DNA of 64,000 nt from positions 558,001 to 622,000 of the forward strand of contig JADJDQ010000001.1 of the NCBI GenBank assembly GCA_016702605.1. Reading direction: 5' to 3'. The translations under genes were made by a program, and so were the position numbers. Source of the DNA: Candidatus Intricatilinea gracilis (GTDB lineage: Bacteria; Pseudomonadota; Gammaproteobacteria; Burkholderiales; Burkholderiaceae_C). Positions 17,772-24,565 of this stretch are shown here, in pieces. Below the pieces are notes generated by a model, which was given only the letters and a program-made list of their open reading frames with translations, did no database searches and was not told the origin of the DNA. Position 1 is the first letter of the stretch, and every line of letters begins with the position of its first letter.

Positions 17772-18254
17772 CGCGAGCCGGCCGAGGCGCTGCGACTCGG
17801 CGCGTGCTTCGGCCAGTAGTTGATTCCAGTCGGATGGCGGGTGGCCGCTGTCGAGCATCTTGCGAAAGACCCGGTAGGCGTCGTCGGTGCTTTCGTAGGC
17901 GCGTTTGGTGTCTTCATCGTTGACCCAGGCGTAGACGATCACCTTGGCCTGCGCGTGGAAGCGGAAGAACAGTCGGTACTGCTGGAAGAACCGGGCGCGG
18001 AACCAGTGCCGGTGTTCGTCGCCCAGCGTATTGCCTTGGCGGTATTCCGGCCGGGTTGGCTCCTGCGGGATCACCTCGAACGCCAGTTTGGCGATGGCGG
18101 CCAGGCGCTTGGTGGCGTTCTTCTTGACGTAGCCGGCGGGGTCCTTGCGCTGCAGCGCCTCGACCTGCACGGTCAAGGTCTCGAGTTGCTCGAGGAAGAT
18201 CGGGTGGGCGAAGAGCGTCCAGCCGTTGACGACAAGCGGCTTCACGGTGTCCAT
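17754..18254 (-). CDS. yhaV: Type II toxin YhaV
   Basis: A 166-residue ribonuclease toxin of the YhaV family, normally about 150-165 residues. Seen are the N-terminal NGWTLFAHPIFLEQLETL, the central TRPEYRQGNTLGDEHRHWFRARFFQQYRLFFRFH, and VYAWVNDEDTKRAYESTDDAYRVFRKML. This RelE-like fold cuts mRNA at the ribosome and is held by PrlF. The prlF gene lies eight bases upstream. The stop lies only 18 bases inside the end of the GIY-YIG frame on the other strand, which supports the idea that the GIY-YIG end is spurious. Confidence 0.87.
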   Translation of the reverse strand: MDTVKPLVVNGWTLFAHPIFLEQLETLTVQVEALQRKDPAGYVKKNATKRLAAIAKLAFEVIPQEPTRPEYRQGNTLGDEHRHWFRARFFQQYRLFFRFHAQAKVIVYAWVNDEDTKRAYESTDDAYRVFRKMLDSGHPPSDWNQLLAEARAESQRLGRLASGGLA

Positions 18255-18262
18255 TCAGCCGC

Positions 18263-18592
18263 TTAGTCGTCGTCCGCCGAGACTGGCGCGTCCAGATCGA
18301 CCGGAACAGCACTGACCAGCGCCTGGATGCGTTGCATGAGGCCGGCGTCGACAGCCTGAAGCTGCTCGGGATGCGCGGCCAGATCCCGCGCCAGGAAACC
18401 GAGAAACGGCGCGAGCGCCGGGTCGTCTGGCTCGGCGACGGCCGCACGGGTGAGCACGACCTCGCCATCCGGGCGGATCGTGTAGTGGATCTTGTCGCGC
18501 TTGCCCAGGCGCAGCGCTCGGCGCACCGTCTCGGGCACAGTGGTCTGGTAGCGGTCGGTCAGCGTCGACTCGACTTGCAGGGTGGCAGGCAT
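18263..18592 (-). CDS. prlF: Antitoxin PrlF (SohA)
   Basis: A 109-residue antitoxin with an AbrB/SpoVT-type swapped-hairpin fold at the N-terminus: ESTLTDRYQTTVPETVRRALRLGKRDKIHYTI at about residues 8-39. The rest (PALAPFLGFLARDLAAHPEQLQA) binds the YhaV toxin. It is the first gene of the pair and probably represses its own promoter; a promoter with a 12-bp palindrome lies just upstream (18625-18653). Confidence 0.87.
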   Translation of the reverse strand: MPATLQVESTLTDRYQTTVPETVRRALRLGKRDKIHYTIRPDGEVVLTRAAVAEPDDPALAPFLGFLARDLAAHPEQLQAVDAGLMQRIQALVSAVPVDLDAPVSADDD

Positions 18593-18624
18593 GGCGCTTC
18601 TCCGGGCTGCGGTGATCGGAAAGA

Positions 18625-18653
18625 AGAGTAATGCACTTGCATTGCCGCGTCAA
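18625..18653 (-). promoter_or_regulatory. Promoter with palindromic operator for prlF-yhaV
   Basis: On the minus strand, TTGACG (18653-18648) and TACTCT (18630-18625) are separated by 17 bases, close to a sigma-70 promoter. The spacer contains the perfect palindrome ATGCA-AG-TGCAT (18631-18642). A palindrome inside the promoter spacer, 33 bp before the antitoxin start, fits autorepression by PrlF or the PrlF-YhaV complex. The boxes are seen; the function is inferred. Confidence 0.55.
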
Positions 18654-18683
18654 TGACACGCGAGTCGAGAAGCGCAGAGGGTC

Positions 18684-19010
18684 GCGCAGAGGGTCAGGTC
18701 TTGCCTCTTGCCTCAAGCCGTTCGACCGCCTCACGTGCGGTAACGATGCGAATGCCCTGGTGGCTGCCCAGGGGCAACAGATCGCGCTTGTCGCCCGAGG
18801 CGATGATGTCGGCGGCGCCGGCCAGCGCGGCGGCGAGCACACGAGCGCACGAGCGCAGAGGGTCAGGTCTTGCCTCTTGCCTCAAGCCGTTCGACCGCCT
18901 CACGTGCGGTAACGATGCGAATGCCCTGGTGGCTGCCCAGGGGCAACAGATCGCGCTTGTCGCCCGAGGCGATGATGTCGGCGGCGCCGGCCAGCGCGGC
19001 GGCGAGCACA
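18684..19010. repeat. 158-bp tandem direct repeat (169-bp period) covering the end of a PIN toxin gene
   Basis: Bases 18684-18841 and 18853-19010 are identical as far as I can read, with eleven bases between them. The right copy is the last 146 bases of the PIN-domain gene at 18863-19294 plus ten bases beyond; the left copy is a detached duplicate of the same gene tail, still open in frame on the minus strand. Short repeats flank the joints (GCGCAGAGGGTC at 18672 and 18684; CACGAGCG twice near 18840-18853), which suggests slippage or unequal crossing-over in the recent past. Confidence 0.9.
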
Positions 19011-19294
19011 TGATCGTCATCGGGATCGGTGAGCACTACGCGCGGCACGCTGGCGGGTGACGCCACGACGGCGATTCGCCGCAAGTCGGTGACTATGCCC
19101 TCGGGCGTGAGCTTGGCCAGTGCGAGACGTGCGGCGAACTTCTCTCGCAAAAGTACCCCCAGCAACTCGGAGAGCAAAACCTCGCTCGTGCACAACTCGA
19201 ACTCGCCGGCCTTGGCGCCATCGAGCAGCCGCCGGGGCAGTCCGGCCGAGATCACGCCCGAAACGAGCAGATTCGTATCCAGGACAAGGCGCAC
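18863..19294 (-). CDS. PIN-domain toxin (putative toxin-antitoxin component)
   Basis: A 143-residue PIN-domain nuclease of the putative PIN toxin (COG1569-like) group: MRLVLDTNLLVSGVISAGLPRRLLDGAKAG at the N-terminus, VVLTDPDDDHVLAAALAGAADIIASGDKRDLL at about residues 84-115 with the acidic cluster, and ending GIRIVTAREAVERL. The start is GTG at 19294, three bases after the antitoxin stop, so translation is coupled. Its last 48 codons are duplicated downstream in the 158-bp repeat; the gene itself is complete and keeps its stop. Confidence 0.8.
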   Translation of the reverse strand: MRLVLDTNLLVSGVISAGLPRRLLDGAKAGEFELCTSEVLLSELLGVLLREKFAARLALAKLTPEGIVTDLRRIAVVASPASVPRVVLTDPDDDHVLAAALAGAADIIASGDKRDLLPLGSHQGIRIVTAREAVERLEARGKT

Positions 19295-19297
19295 CGA

Positions 19298-19546
19298 TCA
19301 GGCACCGTGCGAAGGCTGCGAGCGCCGCGCCTGACGGCCGGCCTGAATCTCGGCCTCAACCTCATCCTCGGACACCTGCGGCAGGTTCAACGCATCAAGC
19401 CTGGCCAGTCCATCGCTGAGCCGTTGCGCTGCTGCGGCGCGCTCCTCGCGCACAGCCAGGAACTCCACAAAATCCACCACCTCGGCCACACGGCCCGGCG
19501 GCAACTTCTTCAGCCGCTCCATCAACTGCACTTCGATTGCTGTCAT
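19298..19546 (-). CDS. Antitoxin partner of the PIN-domain toxin
   Basis: An 82-residue protein, MTAIEVQLMERLKKLPPGRVAEVVDFVEFLAVREER at the N-terminus, which resembles DUF2281-type antitoxins where a helix L-P-x-x-x-x-x-E-V-x-D-F-V-E-F-L is conserved. A charged C-terminal helix (EDEVEAEIQAGRQARR) follows. GAGGA lies eight bases before the ATG at 19546; a GTG just before it is an alternative. It precedes the PIN toxin by three bases. The 227 bp upstream (19550-19777) hold no gene that I can support. Confidence 0.68.
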   Translation of the reverse strand: MTAIEVQLMERLKKLPPGRVAEVVDFVEFLAVREERAAAAQRLSDGLARLDALNLPQVSEDEVEAEIQAGRQARRSQPSHGA

Positions 19547-19777
19547 CACTTGTTCCTCGTGGCGCTATGTGGTGCTTCGTGGTGCTTTGGCTGATCCGGT
19601 ACCAAGTCATGAATTTGACCCCTACCCTTGCTCCAGCGACCCACGCGCGGCGCGTTGTGTCGCTGCAATGAATCATATCGATCCAGTGGCTGAACCATCG
19701 GTCCAGGCAGTGCGCGCACGAGCACGAGCAGCGGCTTCCAGCTGCGCGCAGGTGCGGCTACCACTCGCCCCTGCGCG

Positions 19778-20236
19778 CTAGCCCATCTGCTCGGGCCGCA
19801 CACGTACTGCCAGCAATTGTTCGGCCACGTCGGCGTCGACGGGTTGGCCGGTGGCGTCGAACTGGGCCTGGTCGAAGTCGTTCCAGCCACGTACGCCGGT
19901 GCGCAGTGTGGCCACGTTGTCGTAACCCATGGTGCGCATCACGTCGGCAGCCAGCAGCGAGCGGTTGCCTGATCGGCAGACCACCACGACCGGGCGGGCA
20001 CGGGCACGAGCCAGTTCGGGCACGGTGTCGTCGTAGCCCCAGTCACACGCGGCTTCAAGCACGCCGCGTGGCACGTTGATCGATCCGGCGATGGCGGCCT
20101 GGGCAAACTCGGCGGGTTCGCGCACGTCGACCACCATGGGCGGGGTCGGGCCAGCCAGGCTGCCGGCCAGATCCCAGGGCATGAGTTCACGCACCCTCAG
20201 GCGGGCGTCGGCGAGCAGATCGGCGTAACGTTTCAT
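19778..20236 (-). CDS. Rhodanese-like domain protein
   Basis: A 152-residue single-domain rhodanese. The fold is shown by MVVDVREPAEFAQAAIAGSINVPRGVLE at about residues 34-61 and the active-site loop VVVVCRSGNRSLLAADVMRTMGYDNVATLRTGVRGW at about 83-118, with the catalytic cysteine in CRSGNRS. Such proteins pass sulfane sulfur to cyanide or thiols, or act in sulfide signalling. The start at 20236 is the first codon with family-like sequence. It sits alone on the minus strand inside the accessory stretch. Confidence 0.85.
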   Translation of the reverse strand: MKRYADLLADARLRVRELMPWDLAGSLAGPTPPMVVDVREPAEFAQAAIAGSINVPRGVLEAACDWGYDDTVPELARARARPVVVVCRSGNRSLLAADVMRTMGYDNVATLRTGVRGWNDFDQAQFDATGQPVDADVAEQLLAVRVRPEQMG

Positions 20237-20291
20237 GGGCACGTCGTCGGGCTGGTCTTGGTGCGCTGCCTCAGCAAGAGGTGCGGAAGGG

Positions 20292-20858
20292 TCAGTGCCC
20301 GGCGGCGGGCTTGCGGAAGGTGATGACCTGCATCTCAGGCGCATTGCGCGAGTTGCAGCTTGCGGACTCGGTCGACGCCTGGGCCTCGTGCAGGATGTTG
20401 ATGACGTCGACGTAGTCGCGGTCCTTGACCATCATGAGCGCGGTTCGCCCGACCTCGTTGCGGGCTTCGGGGTCCGCGCCGGCGCGCAGAAGTGCCAGCA
20501 CGACGCCGGCTTCGCCGTTGCCCGCGGCGTACATCAGCGGGCGTACGCCAAAGCCGATGCAGGCTTCCTTGTCGGCGCCCGCGGCCAGCAGTTGCTCGAC
20601 CACATCCGGATGCCCGCAGTCTTCGTCCGGGTTGTAGCAGGCGTGGAACAGGGCGGTGTAGCCGCGTTCGTCCGCGGCATTCACCACCGCATTGGCCGCC
20701 AGCAGGTGGCGCACCATGTCCACGTTGCCGCGCTGCGCAGCCAGCATCAGTGGGGTGACGCCGGTCGGGTCCGCGTTGTTGGACGTCTCGGGTGTGGCCA
20801 GCCGGGCGACGCTGTCGGCGTCGCCGCTGCGGATTGCTTGGACGAGTGCGTCGCTCAT
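20292..20858 (-). CDS. Ankyrin-repeat protein
   Basis: A 188-residue protein made of about four ankyrin repeats: GVTPLMLAAQRGNVDMVRHLLAANAVVNAADERGYTALFHAC, then HPDVVEQLLAAGADKEA, VRPLMYAAGNGEAGVVLALLRAGADPEARNEVGRTALMMV. Ankyrin repeats bind partner proteins; no catalytic part is seen and the C-terminus is short. The start at 20858 has GAGG nine bases upstream; two earlier Met codons are possible. No signal peptide, so probably cytoplasmic. The gene is 55 bp upstream of the rhodanese on the same strand and could share its transcript. Confidence 0.82.
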   Translation of the reverse strand: MSDALVQAIRSGDADSVARLATPETSNNADPTGVTPLMLAAQRGNVDMVRHLLAANAVVNAADERGYTALFHACYNPDEDCGHPDVVEQLLAAGADKEACIGFGVRPLMYAAGNGEAGVVLALLRAGADPEARNEVGRTALMMVKDRDYVDVINILHEAQASTESASCNSRNAPEMQVITFRKPAAGH

Positions 20859-21061
20859 TTGTTGATGCCTCATGTGTTGCGTTCGGGCACACATTCTGGT
20901 GCCAGATCGTCATTCTCGGCACGTGCTGCCCAGACCGGGCAAACCCGGTGCTTGCGCGTCGCCCGGCGCGTGGGCCAACCCCAGGTGCTGGCAGCCTACG
21001 CAGTATTGGGCCAGATCCTGTCGTTTGCGTCAGTGCGCCAAGGTCGCCAGGCAAGTCCTGC

Positions 21062-21154
21062 AATGTCAGCACCAGCATGTCGCAGGCCGAACTGGATGAC
21101 CTCGCCAATTCACCCGCGGCGATGACCTCGCTGGCCGAGAACTATGCGGGCTAG
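21062..21154 (+). pseudogene. Decayed second copy of the pobA 3' end
   Basis: Thirty codons before a TAG read NVSTSMSQAELDDLANSPAA and then MTSLAENYAG. The last codons of the intact pobA read NVGAKMQQAELDYLVNSKAA and then MTSLAENYVG, so the two match in about three quarters of positions. No other part of a hydroxylase is seen upstream (20880-21061). The fragment lies 3.7 kb downstream of pobA in the same direction and marks the far side of the accessory stretch. Its stop overlaps the stop of the M48 peptidase gene on the other strand. Confidence 0.8.
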
Positions 21155-21945
21155 TCGGTCGCTGGCCGAGGCGAGGGCAACGTGAGCTGCCAGATGCGCA
21201 GTGCCAACGGCAGCCGCGCCTGCAGTTGCTGCTGGCGTGTGCACGCCGGGGGGTGAGTGGCCACCAGCTTGACCGAGGCGTCCTGCGCGGCGCACTCGTC
21301 GTCGATGAAGTCGAGCTGGCGTTCGGGTGCATAACCGGCGGCGCTGGCCAGCAACAGGCCGAGTTCGTCGGCCTCGAATTCGCCCTGCTGCAGCACCGGC
21401 TCCATGGCGATCAGCAGGGACAGGCTCAGGTCCAGCTCCACGTACATGTCCTGCACGCTGCGTGACACCACCTGTGGCAGCAGCATGCGTGCGAAGGTCA
21501 GCGCCTGGCGTTCGTGTTCGAGGATGCTGTGCGCCATCTCGTGCGCCAGCACAAAGGCCAGGGCTTGGTCGGACAACTGCCGCTCGTCGATGAAGGCCTC
21601 GGAAACCACCACCTGTCCACCTGGCAGGGCCATGGCCTCGACCTGCTGCAGGCGCACCACCGTGAGTGACCAGGGCAAGGCGGCTGCGTGCGGCGACTGT
21701 TGTCGCGCTTCATGCAGCAGGCGCTGGTAGATCGCCTCGATACGTTCGCAGTGACGTTCGCAGCCGATCCGGCCGGCCTTGGCAGCGCGGTCGAGCAGGC
21801 CTTGCATGGTGGCCTGCGAGGCGGCCTCCACTTCACCGGCCGACCAGTCCAGGCCGCTGGGTTCGTAGGCCATCGCCAGGGCGGCCGCTGGTGCAGCGGC
21901 ACCAGCACCCAGAGCCAGTATCAGCACCCGCAAGAGCTTGTTCAT
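21151..21945 (-). CDS. M48-family metallopeptidase
   Basis: A 264-residue exported zinc peptidase. A signal peptide is seen (MNKLLRVLILALGAGAAAPAAALA). The zinc motif HEMAH is at about residues 135-139 (FVLAHEMAHSILEHE) and the third ligand is in GEFEADELGLLLASAAGY at about 193-210, the E-x-x-x-D helix of M48 peptidases. Relatives such as LoiP and BepA act in periplasmic outer-membrane protein quality control. The start at 21945 is preceded by an AGGAGGTCGAGG region. It is divergent from the SulP transporter. Confidence 0.85.
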   Translation of the reverse strand: MNKLLRVLILALGAGAAAPAAALAMAYEPSGLDWSAGEVEAASQATMQGLLDRAAKAGRIGCERHCERIEAIYQRLLHEARQQSPHAAALPWSLTVVRLQQVEAMALPGGQVVVSEAFIDERQLSDQALAFVLAHEMAHSILEHERQALTFARMLLPQVVSRSVQDMYVELDLSLSLLIAMEPVLQQGEFEADELGLLLASAAGYAPERQLDFIDDECAAQDASVKLVATHPPACTRQQQLQARLPLALRIWQLTLPSPRPATD

Positions 21946-22138
21946 GACCTCGACCTCCTGCAATGCAGGGTACGCGCCATGACGAGATGATGACTATCCC
22001 GCCAAATGTGGGGCCGAAGCGGTGACGTGACACAGGTCCGCCAGCAATTGGCAGATCCACCGCCTCGTTGCCACAGGCTTGCGCTATGGCAGGATGGGGT
22101 GACACGTCCAGAACCACCGCGCCAGTCCGTCCGCTCCC

Positions 22139-23959
22139 ATGCCCCTGCCCCCAGCCACCCCAGCATCCGCGAGCTTGCGAGTGCAGCTCGCCCGCCACCT
22201 GGGCAACTGGCTGGGTGACTGGGTCGGCGAAGTCGACGCCGCCAGCCTGCGCGCGGATCTGCTGGCCGGTCTGCTGGGTGCGTTGCTGGTGCTACCGCAG
22301 GGCATCGCATTTGCCACGCTGGCGGGGCTGCCACCACAGTACGGGCTGTACAGCGCGGTGTTGCCGGGCATCGTGGCGGCGCTGGCCGGGTCGAGCCGGC
22401 ATGTGATGTCGGGGCCGACCAATGCCAACTCGCTGGCGCTGATGGCCATGCTGGCGCCGCTGGCGGCGGCGGGCAGTGCGCAATACATCGAGCTGGCGCT
22501 GCTGGTCACGCTGATGGTGGGTGCCATCCAGCTGGCGCTGGGCGCGCTGCGGCTGGGGCGGCTGGCGGATTTCATCTCACCGGCGGCGCTGCTGGGGTTC
22601 ACCGGCGGCGCGGCGGTGTTGATCGGCATCTACGCCTTGCGCGACGCCACCGAGGCGGGCATCCCGGCCGGCATCGGCGCGGCACGCACGTTCGGTCAGA
22701 CGGCCCTGTCGCTGCCTCAGGCCCACCTGGGCGCGCTGGCAGTGGCGGCACTGGCGCTGGCTGGTGCCTGGGGCGTGCGGCGGCTGTGGCCACGTGCGCC
22801 CCACATGTTGATCGGCCTGGTGCTGGCTTCGGCCCTGGGCGTGTGGCTGCAGAGGTACCACGGCGCCGAACTGCAGACCGTGGGCGCGCTGCCCAGCCCC
22901 TGGCCGAGCTGGCATGTGCCAGGCCTGGGCGGCTTGGGCGACCACGTCTCGATCGGCCTGTTGTTCGAGAAGGCGCTGGCGCTGTCGGTGATTGCGCTGG
23001 GGCAGTCGCTGTCGATCGCCAAGCTGCTGGCCGATCGCTCGGGCCAGCGACTGGACGTGAACCGTGAGTTCGTCGGCCAGGGGCTGTCCAACGTGGCAGG
23101 TGGCCTATTCAGCTGCTACCTGAGTTGTGGCTCGCTCAACCGCTCGCTGCCCAATCTGCAGGCCGGGGCTCGCACGCCGCTGGCTGCGGTGGCGTCGTCA
23201 CTGTGGTTGCTGTTGCTGGTGGCGCTGATGAGTGACGCGCTGGCGCTGATTCCGCGTGCGGCCATCGCCGGGCTGCTGGTGCTGGTGGCCGTGTCGCTGG
23301 TGGACGTAGCGGCCTGGCGCCGGCTGCTGCACATGGACCGCAGCGAGTTCGGTGTGGCGGTGGCCACCCTGGTGGCGGTGCTGACACTGCGCATCGAGAC
23401 CGCCATCCTGCTCGGCACGGGGCTGTCGCTGATCATCTACCTGTACCGCAGCGCACGCCCGGCGATGCGGCTGATGGGCTTCGACCGGGATGATCCAGCG
23501 CGTCGTTTCGTGGTGCGTGCCGACACCAGTGGCGCCGTGCCCGAGTGCCCGCAGCTGCACCTGCTGCGTATGGAAGGGTCGATCTGGTTCGGCGCCGCGG
23601 CGTTTGTGGGTGAACAGCTGCATGCCCTGCGGGCTGCGCCCGACGCCCAGAAGTACCTGTTGGTGATGGCCAAGAGCATGAACTTCATCGACCCGGCCGG
23701 CGCCGAAGTCTGGGAGACCGAACTGCGCGAGCGCCGCTCCCGGGGCGGTGACCTGCACTTTCACCGCCCGCGCCCGCAGGTACTGGCGCTCTGGCAACGC
23801 AGCGGTTTCCTGGCCCGCCTCGGCCCCGGCCACATCCACCCCGACAAACGCAGCGCCATCGCTGCCATCTACCGTCAGCTCGACGCCAAGCGATGCTCGA
23901 CCTGCACCGCACGCATTTTCCGGGAATGCCAGCGAGATGACCCGGGCGCGGCGATCTGA
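22139..23959 (+). CDS. SulP-family inorganic anion transporter with STAS domain
   Basis: A 606-residue membrane protein of the SulP/SLC26 family. The N-terminal half has the family start DLLAGLLGALLVLPQGIAFATLAGLPPQYGLYSAVLP and MSGPTNANSLALMAML, followed by about a dozen hydrophobic helices. From about residue 465 comes a cytoplasmic STAS domain (LLRMEGSIWFGAAAFVGEQL, then LLVMAKSMNFIDPAGAEVWETEL). Substrates in the family are sulfate, bicarbonate, oxalate, nitrate or dicarboxylates, and the sequence does not decide among them. The C-terminal tail carries a Cys pair (CSTCTARIFREC) that may bind metal. It is a single-gene unit. Confidence 0.88.
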   Translation: MPLPPATPASASLRVQLARHLGNWLGDWVGEVDAASLRADLLAGLLGALLVLPQGIAFATLAGLPPQYGLYSAVLPGIVAALAGSSRHVMSGPTNANSLALMAMLAPLAAAGSAQYIELALLVTLMVGAIQLALGALRLGRLADFISPAALLGFTGGAAVLIGIYALRDATEAGIPAGIGAARTFGQTALSLPQAHLGALAVAALALAGAWGVRRLWPRAPHMLIGLVLASALGVWLQRYHGAELQTVGALPSPWPSWHVPGLGGLGDHVSIGLLFEKALALSVIALGQSLSIAKLLADRSGQRLDVNREFVGQGLSNVAGGLFSCYLSCGSLNRSLPNLQAGARTPLAAVASSLWLLLLVALMSDALALIPRAAIAGLLVLVAVSLVDVAAWRRLLHMDRSEFGVAVATLVAVLTLRIETAILLGTGLSLIIYLYRSARPAMRLMGFDRDDPARRFVVRADTSGAVPECPQLHLLRMEGSIWFGAAAFVGEQLHALRAAPDAQKYLLVMAKSMNFIDPAGAEVWETELRERRSRGGDLHFHRPRPQVLALWQRSGFLARLGPGHIHPDKRSAIAAIYRQLDAKRCSTCTARIFRECQRDDPGAAI

Positions 23960-24106
23960 CCCGTCCAGCCACCCGCCCGCCACAAGGGCCGTGCGGGCGG
24001 CGGCAACCGGCACCCACACCGGCATCGACGCAACGCCACGCCGGGTGATCACCCGGCAAGCGCCGGGACGGCCACCGCGGCGCGCGGGCTGCTAAGGTCA
24101 CGCCCC

Positions 24107-24565
24107 ATGAGCAGCAGCAGCCCCACCACCTCCTTGCCGACAACCGTCGCCCACATCTACACGCAGCGCGTCGAGTTCGGCGATTGCGACCCGGCGCAGA
24201 TCGTCTGGTTTCCCAACTTCTTCAGGTGGGCCGACGCTGCCAGTCGCAACTTCTTCATGGCCTGCGGCCTGCCCGACTGGAAAACCACCGAGCGCGAGCG
24301 CGGCATCATCGGCACCCCGCTGGTCGACATCCAGGCGCGTTTCATGCGCCCGGCGTCGTACGGCGACACGCTCGACATCGTCACCTCGATCAGCGAGTGG
24401 CGCAGCCGCAGCTTCAACACGCTGTACCAGGTCAGACGCGGCGACACGTTGCTGTGCGAGATCAAGGACGTGCGTGTGTTCGCCCGGCGCAAACCCGGCG
24501 ACGACCCGCACGCCATCGAAGCCGTGCCGGTGCCGGCCGACTGGAAGGTGTTGTGCGGCGGTTAA
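24107..24565 (+). CDS. 4-hydroxybenzoyl-CoA thioesterase-like hot-dog enzyme
   Basis: A 152-residue hot-dog thioesterase. The stretch RVEFGDCDPAQIVWFPNFFRWADAASRNFF at about residues 21-50 is very close to the 4-hydroxybenzoyl-CoA thioesterase of Pseudomonas CBS3 as I remember it, and the catalytic aspartate corresponds to Asp28 here. GIIGTPLVDIQARFMRPASYGD and the later FARR also match. It would release 4-hydroxybenzoate, the substrate of the PobA encoded 7 kb away. A Gln replaces the Gly usual three residues after the catalytic Asp, so substrate range is uncertain. The stop overlaps the stop of the permease on the opposite strand. Confidence 0.8.
   Translation: MSSSSPTTSLPTTVAHIYTQRVEFGDCDPAQIVWFPNFFRWADAASRNFFMACGLPDWKTTERERGIIGTPLVDIQARFMRPASYGDTLDIVTSISEWRSRSFNTLYQVRRGDTLLCEIKDVRVFARRKPGDDPHAIEAVPVPADWKVLCGG

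Noticed and set aside
18694..19020. Separate small gene encoded by the left copy of the 158-bp repeat
   Set aside because: It has no start of its own and repeats only the tail of the PIN toxin; treated as a duplicated fragment.
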